64,000 bases of DNA from Promethearchaeota archaeon. Its GTDB lineage: Archaea > Asgardarchaeota > Lokiarchaeia > Sigynarchaeales > SOKP01. Of the stretch, positions 33,178 to 42,300 are shown in pieces. The notes below the pieces were generated by a model. The model searched no databases and was not told the DNA's origin. It saw only the letters and a list, made by a program, of their open reading frames with translations. Position 1 is the first letter of the stretch, and each line of letters starts with the position of its first letter. The DNA lies in contig JABXKC010000018.1 of assembly GCA_013375495.1 (NCBI GenBank), positions 1 to 64,000 on the forward strand. The letters are read 5' to 3'. The position numbers and the translations under genes were made by a program.

Positions 33178-35535
33178 TTATTTATTAGTAAACTTCTCTA
33201 ATAAATCTTTATTAAGGTTCTCTATCGAATTTTTAATATTTGAAATAACAGATTTAATCTCTTTTCCCAGATCGGGATTAATATTTATTGCCTTATCGAG
33301 GTTTTGGATAGCGGAATAATAATCGTTTTTATCTAAATACGCATATCCCATAAAAAGCCAAGCATGTGCGTAATTCGGGTCTATTTCTGTTGCTTTTTTA
33401 TAGGATCCAATTGCGTTATCCAATTGTTTTTCTTGTTTATAAGCGTTTCCTAAATTGTAATTTGCTAAAACATACTTAGGTTCAAATCCCACTGCTTTTT
33501 TATAGGAATCGATTGCCTTATCAAGTTGACCTAATTTTTCATGACTAAATCCCATATGGTTCCATGATTTCGCGTGATTTGGGCTGAGATCAATTGATTT
33601 TTTGAAATAACCGATTGCGGTGTCGTACTCGTGTTTCTTGTTATTTGCAATCCCGATGTGGTAATAAGCGTCTATAAAGGTGCTATCTAATTCTATTGCT
33701 TTATTGCAATCTTCGATTGCAATATCGTAGTTTTGTTTTTCGATTTCTAATTGCGCTTTATCTATCAATTTTAGCTTATATTCGTATTTGATCGCAATTC
33801 TGTTTTTAAATTCAGGGCTTTTTATTGACTCGTTAATCGTAATAGCAGCTTCAAAGTTTTTGAAAGAATCTTTGAAATTTTTACTATCTGCCAATTGAAC
33901 GCCTTGTTCGACTAATAATTTGATTTTTGAATGAAAGACTTCATCAATAGATTTCTTTATCTCTTCCATCTCTTGGAATTTACGGCTTGGATCACCTATA
34001 GTTTTAGCATAATCCATTTTTTTGTTGAGTTTTTCAAGCTCTTTTTCATATTTCTGAAGTTCTTCAGATAAGTCTCCCCGATCGACTAAGTCTTTTAGTT
34101 CAGCTTGATAGACTAATCCTTTAATTTTATTTATTTCCTCTTCCATTTCGTGAGTTAGGTACATTTTATTGGTCATCTCTAATGCTTTATTAAAGATTTT
34201 TATAGCTTCATCGTAATCTTTCTTTTCTAATTTATTTACACCGCCACTAACAACTTCCTCAATCTGAGCGAGATATACTTTATTTACCGTGTTTTTTAAG
34301 TCCTCTAAATCTTCGTTATCTTCTTCAGCAATAGACATCCTTTTGGCAACGCTGATTGCAGCATAAAGATCATTAATTGCCCTACCATAATCACCCTGCC
34401 CAATTTTTTGAATGGATTTTTCTTTAATATACTTAATCCGAGTTTTACATGTTTTATCAATCAAAGTAGTGATTTCGTTTAGTTTCTCACTTTTTTCTTT
34501 TGAATCAGCCATAGTGTTTGTAATTTCTAGGGATTTTTCAAATAAGTCGATTGCTTCGTTTACTATACTAATGTTCTCCTCAAAGTTATCTTTGATAAGC
34601 AATTCCTTTCCTTTATTCAAAATAGGATTCATTTTTTCTAAATATATAGGATTCAACACTCCAGAGGCAACTGTATTTATTTTTTTAATCTCTAATTCCT
34701 TTTCTTCGGTGTCATACATTTTTTCAGAAATTTTTAAAGCTTCCTCGAAATTTTTGGCTGCTTCGTTAAATTTGTTTTCGCCAAATAACTTTTGACCTCT
34801 TTCGGTGAATGTTTTAATTTTATTTGAATATATATGGTTGGAAAGATTTTCTAAATTTTTCTTGTCTGATTTTTTTAAGTCAGATTCAAAATAATTATCT
34901 ACTAATTTTAGAGCGGTTTTATATGCTTCAAGCGCACCATCGAGATTATCACTTTCTCTTAATCCACTGCCTTTTTCAACCAAGATGTTAACCTTTAACG
35001 AATAAGTTTCGTTGATAGAATTCTCAATTTTTTTAATCATTTCGTCCTCCAGATCTTCCATATAGAATTCTTTTGCTGCATTTAATGTGTCTCTAAGCAT
35101 GCTAATAGCCTTATCAAACTCTTTTCTCTCTTTAATTGTATTACCCTGAAAGAGAGATTCCTCGATTTTCGTTTTATTTATCAAATAGTTAATTTGGTTT
35201 ACCTCATAGTCTTTCATGTCTTTATCTACGATTTTATCAGCAATTCTCATTGCTTCGTCGAAAGTGTTAAATGCAGAGTTGAAATCGACTTTATCGATAA
35301 AATTACTTGCGGTTTCAATAATATCAATGATTTTAACAGAATATATTTGGTCTATCTGAGACTTAATATTTGTGGTCTCATCAACACGCTCTTCTGGCTC
35401 TTTTATTCTTTCTTCAATAAAACTTAAAGCTTCTAAATACTTTTCAACAGCTTTATTGTATTCTTTCAGATTTTTAAACTCATTCCCTTCTTGCATGATT
35501 GAATTTAATTTCTTTAAGTCAGATTTCTTTACCAT
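33178..35535 (-). CDS. Large TPR-repeat protein
   Basis: 785 residues without signal peptide or membrane segment. The last 220 residues hold about five canonical 34-residue TPRs (each with A-Y/W...G...P). The first 550 residues are about eight longer units of about 65-75 residues, each a TPR-like hairpin (DxAIxxFxKAL) followed by a long charged helix and a hydrophobic I-x-x-x-Y pattern (for example SVKIIDIIETA, LKVNILVEKG, SNKIKTFTERG). It looks like a cytoplasmic scaffold. It converges on the Arf-like GTPase gene and could serve the same system, but that is a guess. Confidence 0.82.
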   Translation of the reverse strand: MVKKSDLKKLNSIMQEGNEFKNLKEYNKAVEKYLEALSFIEERIKEPEERVDETTNIKSQIDQIYSVKIIDIIETASNFIDKVDFNSAFNTFDEAMRIADKIVDKDMKDYEVNQINYLINKTKIEESLFQGNTIKERKEFDKAISMLRDTLNAAKEFYMEDLEDEMIKKIENSINETYSLKVNILVEKGSGLRESDNLDGALEAYKTALKLVDNYFESDLKKSDKKNLENLSNHIYSNKIKTFTERGQKLFGENKFNEAAKNFEEALKISEKMYDTEEKELEIKKINTVASGVLNPIYLEKMNPILNKGKELLIKDNFEENISIVNEAIDLFEKSLEITNTMADSKEKSEKLNEITTLIDKTCKTRIKYIKEKSIQKIGQGDYGRAINDLYAAISVAKRMSIAEEDNEDLEDLKNTVNKVYLAQIEEVVSGGVNKLEKKDYDEAIKIFNKALEMTNKMYLTHEMEEEINKIKGLVYQAELKDLVDRGDLSEELQKYEKELEKLNKKMDYAKTIGDPSRKFQEMEEIKKSIDEVFHSKIKLLVEQGVQLADSKNFKDSFKNFEAAITINESIKSPEFKNRIAIKYEYKLKLIDKAQLEIEKQNYDIAIEDCNKAIELDSTFIDAYYHIGIANNKKHEYDTAIGYFKKSIDLSPNHAKSWNHMGFSHEKLGQLDKAIDSYKKAVGFEPKYVLANYNLGNAYKQEKQLDNAIGSYKKATEIDPNYAHAWLFMGYAYLDKNDYYSAIQNLDKAININPDLGKEIKSVISNIKNSIENLNKDLLEKFTNK

Positions 35536-35735
35536 ATTCTATTCGCCAATTTAAATTATTAGAAATATTTCATTTTTAATATTAATCCTTAGAATTAATC
35601 TAAATTTTTTAAACTTTTCTTATAAGAGTTGAATCTAAAACATCATTTGGATTAAATGTATTAATATATAGGTGAAGTTTTAAATTAATTCTATGCGAAC
35701 TTTAATTAAAATAAGAAAAATATAGGTTATTTTTG

Positions 35736-37352
35736 GTGATCGAAAAAAACTTTGAAAAGAAAATCTTTTTTGGGGGACCGATTATAACCATAAATGATAA
35801 GCAACCAATAGTTGAAGCAGTAGGTGTTATTGGAGAAAAAATCAATTCTGTGGGAACTTTAGAATTTGTTAAAAATAGAATGAAAAATGATTATAAATTA
35901 GTTAATTTAAATGGAAACACTTTATTACCTGGATTTATTGATTGTCATCTTCACCCTATAAGTTTTGCATTTTACTTATTAAATCCTGATTTATCCAAAA
36001 TAAAAAGTCTTGAAGATTTAAAAAAAGTACTTAAAAATGCTTCCGAGACTAAGGACGAGGATGAATTAGTAATAGGATTTAATTTAAAGGAAGAAAATTT
36101 TGATAAACCAATTTTACCTACCAAGTGGGATTTAGATGACGCTTGTTCGACTAAACCCATTTTCATTATGCGGTATGATGGACATATTGGGATAGCGAAT
36201 ACTAAAGCATTAAAATTAGCAGGTATTACCAATGATACTATTGCTCCCGAAGGAGGAGAAATACGAATAAATGATAAAGGGGATTTAACGGGGATAATAT
36301 CTGAAAAAGCATTAGAATTAATATTATCAAAAATCTCATTTCCGGAACCTAAAGAAATCAAAGATGCTGCAAAGCAAGCCTTCAAAATTTTAGCTGAAAA
36401 GGGTTTAACCTCCCTTCATGGCGTTCTTAGTACAGATACAAAGGGGGAGTTTGGTGGAGCAACCGCGGTTGAATTATCTATATATAAAAGCTTGCTTGAA
36501 ATTATTCCTCAAAATTTGTATACTTTAATTAATACAGAAAGGCCAAAGAAATTAATACGATTAAAAAAACCTCCACTAGACGATAATTCTAAAGAAAGTA
36601 AATTTAAAATTAATTGTTTAAAATTATATTTAGATGGTACATTTGGAGCAAAAACAGCCTGTATGTATGAACCATTTTCTGATGCCCCAAATATGTGTGG
36701 CTTCTGTGTTATTGATGAACACGAGATCTATGAAAAAATGAAAATTGCTCATAACAATGGTTTTCAGATTTGTATTCACACAATTGGAGATAAAGGAAAT
36801 CGTATTGTAGTTGATTTATATATAAAACTTTTAGAAGAATTTCCTAGAGAAAACCATAGACATAGAATTGAACACGCTTCCATGTTAAAACAAGATGTAA
36901 TACAAGACATGAAGAAATATGGAATAATAGCATCTTGTCAACCACCATTTTTAAACTCAGAGTTTAATTGGTTAGAGAAAAGACTAGGAAAAGAACGTCT
37001 GAAGTACACTTACCCATTTAAATCAATTATAGATGCTGGGGTGATTCTAGCATCGGGTTCTGATTGTCCAATTGAGGATCCTAACCCTATACTTGGTTTA
37101 CATGCACTTATTAATCGAAATGGATTAGTAATAGAAGAATGCATACCTGTAGAGGAGGCTCTGAAAACATACACTCTTAACGCCGCCTATGCTGCTTTTG
37201 AAGAGGACATTAAGGGAAGTATAGAAGTAGGAAAATTAGCTGATTTTACGATATTAGATAGAAATCCACTAGAGATACCAAAGGATGAAATTAAGGAAAT
37301 CAAAGTATTAGAAACTATTATTAGAGGTAGAACTGTTTTTAAAAAAAGTTAG
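35736..37352 (+). CDS. Amidohydrolase family 3 (YtcJ-like) protein
   Basis: 538 residues from GTG 35736. Metal-dependent amidohydrolase motifs: GNTLLPGFIDCHLHPISF (the HxH site), KLYLDGTFGAKTACMYEP (carboxylated-Lys region in relatives), ICIHTIGDKGN (His), HRIEHASML (His), and ASGSDCPIEDPNP with the metal-binding Asp. The pattern of exoenzyme YtcJ/imidazolonepropionase-like proteins is complete. It likely hydrolyses an N-acyl or amide bond; cell location is cytoplasmic. Isolated gene. Confidence 0.9.
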   Translation: MIEKNFEKKIFFGGPIITINDKQPIVEAVGVIGEKINSVGTLEFVKNRMKNDYKLVNLNGNTLLPGFIDCHLHPISFAFYLLNPDLSKIKSLEDLKKVLKNASETKDEDELVIGFNLKEENFDKPILPTKWDLDDACSTKPIFIMRYDGHIGIANTKALKLAGITNDTIAPEGGEIRINDKGDLTGIISEKALELILSKISFPEPKEIKDAAKQAFKILAEKGLTSLHGVLSTDTKGEFGGATAVELSIYKSLLEIIPQNLYTLINTERPKKLIRLKKPPLDDNSKESKFKINCLKLYLDGTFGAKTACMYEPFSDAPNMCGFCVIDEHEIYEKMKIAHNNGFQICIHTIGDKGNRIVVDLYIKLLEEFPRENHRHRIEHASMLKQDVIQDMKKYGIIASCQPPFLNSEFNWLEKRLGKERLKYTYPFKSIIDAGVILASGSDCPIEDPNPILGLHALINRNGLVIEECIPVEEALKTYTLNAAYAAFEEDIKGSIEVGKLADFTILDRNPLEIPKDEIKEIKVLETIIRGRTVFKKS

Positions 37353-37370
37353 TAATTATCAAGTTAAAGT

Positions 37371-38525
37371 CTAGTCCGTGAAGTATAGATGTTCGTCAAA
37401 TCCTGTTTCGCTTATGAGATCTTGCCCTAATTTTTGAATAGCTTTTTTAGTGGGGTTTTGTAATATGCGCCTACTAATATTAACCACTTTAGTTAATTTG
37501 CTATCGGAAAAATCTCTTATAATATTATCGTATCTCGAAAAATCTATTCCGGCCGTATAAACTCCTGCGCTGGAGTGGTCTGCCGACGAGGAAACTTGCC
37601 AATGCTCTACTTTCAACTCAATTTTTGAAAGTAGTAAACTATCGGTAAACCATTCGATATATAAACCCATTCGTTTCGATTTTCTTTTTGTAGTTTTAAG
37701 CATTTTGAGCGCACGATTTAATCTATCGGGGTGCATTTGTCTAAACACTTTTTCTTGAAGTTCGGATAGGTTTTCTCTTACATAGGCTTTTATTTCTTCG
37801 AGAATTACATTAACCTTTTGTGCTCTCTCTTCAGTAATATCTTGATGAATAGTTTTTATGTGCTGAGCAATTGAGTCATTTAAATCCTGACTTTGATCAA
37901 TTGAGGTTTCTTGATGACTTTGAGTTGATGTAGGAGGTGAACGCTGTATTTCGGATGGCACATTATAAATCTCTCTCTGTTGAAGGTTGAACAATTGCTC
38001 TAATTTTGCCGGATCTTGTCTAACTTCATTAAATTTCTCTTGAATTTCTTCTCTAGAATAGCCCATATTCATTAAGTAAAAAGCCGCACTAGCCAATTGG
38101 TTTTCTAAAGCTTGAGAGGCATTATATCCTCCTGTTCCCCCAAATTGTTCTCTTAATTGATCGTCCGCTACAATGCTTATTTTTTCTTCGTTGATTTCAT
38201 CTATTTTGAACGAATCTATTTTGGTAAGTAAGTGATCTACTTGATCACTACCTAAATAACTTAAATTTCCAATAGGCCCAACCATGTAGGATATTTTTTC
38301 CATTTTTTTTAAAAGATCAGCAACATCTTGCTCCGATTTACCTTTTGAAACTGTTAAAAAGTGTTCTAAGAAGTTTTTGTTAAAACCCGCAACAATTTTA
38401 ACGTTATTCTCGTCAAATTTATTAATGTGATTGTTTAATCCATCGCCTTGATACTCAGGAGGAAGGTTAATGTTATAAACCATTGCATTATCTAAAATCA
38501 TGTGAACATAATCAGACTTATTCAT
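37371..38525 (-). CDS. Unknown protein with a UBA-like segment
   Basis: 384 residues, no membrane segment. Residues about 138-182 (ENQLASAAFYLMNMGYSREE and following) have the MG-Y/F-S-x-E-E pattern with three short helices found in UBA/CUE domains, though the fit is not decisive. A Gln/Ser/Pro-rich linker (about 185-220) and a basic helical domain (about 225-384) follow. The N-terminal 120 residues form an alpha/beta unit (NVKIVAGFNKNFLEHFLT). The neighbourhood includes a dual-specificity phosphatase. Function is not recognised. Confidence 0.55.
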   Translation of the reverse strand: MNKSDYVHMILDNAMVYNINLPPEYQGDGLNNHINKFDENNVKIVAGFNKNFLEHFLTVSKGKSEQDVADLLKKMEKISYMVGPIGNLSYLGSDQVDHLLTKIDSFKIDEINEEKISIVADDQLREQFGGTGGYNASQALENQLASAAFYLMNMGYSREEIQEKFNEVRQDPAKLEQLFNLQQREIYNVPSEIQRSPPTSTQSHQETSIDQSQDLNDSIAQHIKTIHQDITEERAQKVNVILEEIKAYVRENLSELQEKVFRQMHPDRLNRALKMLKTTKRKSKRMGLYIEWFTDSLLLSKIELKVEHWQVSSSADHSSAGVYTAGIDFSRYDNIIRDFSDSKLTKVVNISRRILQNPTKKAIQKLGQDLISETGFDEHLYFTD

Positions 38526-38638
38526 GTGCGCTCTGAAAAATTATATATTCTTAGTTTGTATTCATTTAATGTTGAATACTCTAGGCAAACTTACTAAACT
38601 AATAAAATTAATATAATAAATACTTTACATTATCGAAA

Positions 38639-39121
38639 TTATTGATATTTTTTTGCAATTTTTCTAGCAAAATCCATCTGTTCTTTAGTTTCAAGACTGC
38701 ATGGTCTGAATTTTCTAACCCATTTTACAGGGTCCATGTCTTTAGGGATATATCCGTTTTTTGCTCCCCACGCTACAAGAAATTGCCCAGTTCTCCCGCA
38801 CCCTGCGACGCAGTGTACTACAATTGATTCATTCCTCAAAATGTGTTTTTCACAGATACCTAAAAATGTTTCAATTTGCTTTTCTGTCGGTAGTCCATAA
38901 TCAGGAACATTAATATGATAATATTGAAACGATCCTTGAACATCTTTCCGATTATCGAATTCAGAACAGTTAATAACGGTTGAAATTCCTTGAGTTTTGT
39001 AGGTTTTAAGTATTGGGGTATCTGGCCACCAACTTGCCGCTATTTTCCCCTTAACTATCCATGTAAACGGCTCGGATTTGTATGGCATTCCGTGATTAGG
39101 CCAATAGGAAGGTCTCACCAT
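38639..39121 (-). CDS. Dual-specificity (CX5R) protein phosphatase
   Basis: 160 residues. The active site VVHCVAGCGRTGQF contains the Cys-x5-Arg signature; the general acid Asp lies in NVPDYGLPTE. It matches small archaeal/eukaryote-like cysteine phosphatases acting on phosphotyrosine or phosphoserine. Its start and promoter fall inside a 122-base segment repeated at 44305-44426, where the first eight codons are retained but the rest of the gene is lost. Confidence 0.88.
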   Translation of the reverse strand: MVRPSYWPNHGMPYKSEPFTWIVKGKIAASWWPDTPILKTYKTQGISTVINCSEFDNRKDVQGSFQYYHINVPDYGLPTEKQIETFLGICEKHILRNESIVVHCVAGCGRTGQFLVAWGAKNGYIPKDMDPVKWVRKFRPCSLETKEQMDFARKIAKKYQ

Positions 39122-39220
39122 AGCGATGCATTTAATAATTTATTTAATTTGAATCTTTATAATCTTTCAAAGGTATTAATAATTAATAAAATGTAAAACT
39201 TGGTGAAAATGGTCAATACA
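39099..39220. repeat. Segment duplication, copy 1
   Basis: These 122 bases align without gaps to 44305-44426 (offset 5206), with about 10 mismatches by eye. The segment spans the first eight codons of the phosphatase, an 87-base shared intergenic region and the first four codons of a Nudix-type frame. Confidence 0.9.
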
Positions 39221-39277
39221 AAAGGTTTAGAGAGGTTCACTAACCTCTTGAATTTATTATTAAAAAGAACCCTATAA
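39209..39277 (+). pseudogene. 5' stub of a Nudix gene copy
   Basis: ATG at 39209 corresponds exactly to the Nudix start at 44415. The 22-codon frame begins MVNTKGLERF against MIDKKDLKPF and then stops at 39275-39277. It is the lost partner of the divergent pair in copy 1. Confidence 0.65.
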
Positions 39278-39343
39278 ATTATCAAATAAATTGGATAATT
39301 TGATTTTAAAAAAATAAGAAAAAAATTTGTTAAAATAATATGT

Positions 39344-42300
39344 TTAGGTTTTGATTCGTTTTTTAACGAGTATTATAGAAATTACTCCTATTATCCCTAT
39401 TAAAATACAAAGATTATATCCGGGAATATCTCCTGATCCTGATGTAACTTTCTTTATCTCAAAATAATCGCTAAAATCATAGGTATCAAGATTAACTTTA
39501 TCAGTGATCTTTATCTGGTACTGATCAGAAGTTGCAAGCTCTGTAGGTATTGACCAAGAATATAACCCGTCATTGGGAGTTTCTGAGGTAATTTCCATTA
39601 CAAATACATCATCCTTGTAGAGTTCAATTTTTACATTTACGATAGTACCCTGCGAGGTCCAAGTGATAGATTGAGGAGTACCGGGTTTCCATGAGCTAGA
39701 ACTATCTGGGATATTAATAGTAACAAATGGAGAAAATATCTCAAAATATTCGCTAAAATCGCTTATTGAAGGATCCGTCACATCACTAATTTTAATTTGA
39801 TATTGATTAGAAGTAGTAAGTGTGGCGGGAATTGACCAAGAATATACTCCGTCATTGAGAGTTTCTGAGGTAATTTCCATTATAAATACATCATCCTTGT
39901 AGAGTTCAATTTTCACGTCTGGAATATTACCAGTTGATTCCCAATAGATGTACTGAGAAGTAACAGTTTCCCATGAACTAGAACTATCAGGAAGAGCAAC
40001 AGTGAGAAATTTTGCGAATGCATTAGTATTAATCAATTCAAAGGTATAATTATACACTCCGCCATTATAGAAAAAAGTACCATTCATTAGAGTACCTGTA
40101 CTTTTCTCATAGTAAGCAACCCCTCCTGGTAAAGTTAAATCCTCCAAAACCCATGCATCCACATTTCCATAACCAGGAAGAGAATAATTTAATTCATCTG
40201 ACACCATAAAATTATGGTCCCCCTCGGCATCCACAGCAATGGGGATTACATCACTTAGTGATATTTCAGTAAAGATCCATAAGGGAGTATGAGTTCCTAA
40301 GCCAAAAGAAAATGCTCCAAGAGAATTGTACATGACTCTTGTTTGACTATCAACATCCCAATAGCCTGTTGAGAGGGGACTTAAGCTGGAGTAAACTATA
40401 TGATCAACATGAAAGATTCCATTTGAAAGAGATGAATATAAGTATTCTATAGTATAATTTTCGTTATATATAGTAAAAGAATAGTTCATGAACATTCCAT
40501 CAAAGAGATTTATCTTGTGAAGGGGTATTATTTCTATTCTCATATTGTCTATTGTATAAGTTTCTCCTATTACGGGTGGAGCATATGCTGTGAAGTTATA
40601 TTCTCCATAACTAGTTGGTGTCCATGAATAATCAATAGTCTGACTTGACTCAGATGGAAGATTGGATATATGGAGTGATTCTATTATTATATCATCCAAA
40701 TAAAGGAAAAGATCTACATCATTTTCATCGTTGATACCTGTATTGATTATGGTAGCACTAATTGTATAAGTGTTATAAATTTCACAATAAGATGGGGCAT
40801 TGATATTAACCCTTAAATCGTGATTGAATATTAACTTATCAAATGCTGCATTTGTATTGATGAGATCTAAGATGTAATTAATGAAACCACCAGAATATAC
40901 GAAAGTACCACTTAAAAGAATTCCTGTACTTTTCTCATAGTATGCAACCCCTCCTGGTAAAGTTATATCCTCTAATACCCAAACTTCAACAGGTCCAAAA
41001 TCAGGGATATCATAGATAATTTCCCCTGATACGAAATGGTTATGGTCACCCTCACCATCCACAGCAATTGGTACGGTATCTCCGATTGAAATATCAGTGA
41101 AAACCCAAAAAGGAGTGTGGGACGCATCACCAAAATTAGCGCTTCCACCGCTATTTTCCATAATACGTGTTTGTGCGTCCACATCCCAATAACCCGATAA
41201 AAGAGTTCCCATGTAAACTAAGTCCCAATTTACGCGAAACAATGATCCTAAGAGATAATTATATGATATACACGAAGGAAAAGTAATACCTTGAGAAGTA
41301 TATGTATAATTTATCTGCAATCCATCAAACAAATTGATTTCATGAAGAGGTATAATTATGGTTACTAAGTTATCAAATGTAAACTCTTCGCTAGGTACTG
41401 GAGGAGAGTAAGCAGTTAAATTATATTCTCCATAAGTTGTTGGAGTCCATAAATAATTAATTGTTTGACTTGAACCAGATAGTAAAGTAGAAATATACAA
41501 CGAATCGACCATTATATTATCTTCATAAAGGAAGAGATCTACATCAGATTCATCACTCGTGCCAATGTTCATCACCGTTGCATTAATAGTATATGTATTA
41601 GAAATTTCAACATTTTGCGGAATTTCCAAAGAAACCCGTAAATTGTGGGGTATATTTACACCCGTGCCCATGATTGCGACATCATCTACTAGCCAACCTC
41701 TATAATTATTTGCGATTTCATCAATAGTATCAAAATCAAATCGTACTTGTACTGAAGAATTCCCAATATAAGCAGAAATATCCAAAGAAACTTTTTCCCA
41801 TGGTGTGATATAAGGCTCATCTGTTTGGTAAATAAGATCCCAGTTAATGCCGTTAATCGAAATATAAACATACGATATATCCCAACTATAACCCTCTCCT
41901 TCTCGCCAATGAAAAAATTCTAAGAATGCTGCCTCTGTCCCAACTAAATTAATAGCAGTTGATACTAAATCCCCTGTTTCTATCAATCCCGTGTTATAAT
42001 CTCCGGTAGATTCGTTTCCAAACCACATCGAATGTGTAGGAGAATGATAAGGATCTGGCCATACACTGCTATAATCAGTTAGATGCCACAGTCCTGTAAT
42101 GGATGCCCACTTGGTTAAGCCACTTTCGAAATCGTCGTGAAAAATAGGTCCCAATATATATAATATTTCAGTATCATAATTGTTCGATAGATAGAATTCT
42201 CCGGAGACTGGTGTAGCGTATGCTGTGAAGTTATAAGTATCATATTCTGTAGGTGTCCATAAATATTGAATTGTCGCATTTGCTCCACTTGGAAGATTAG

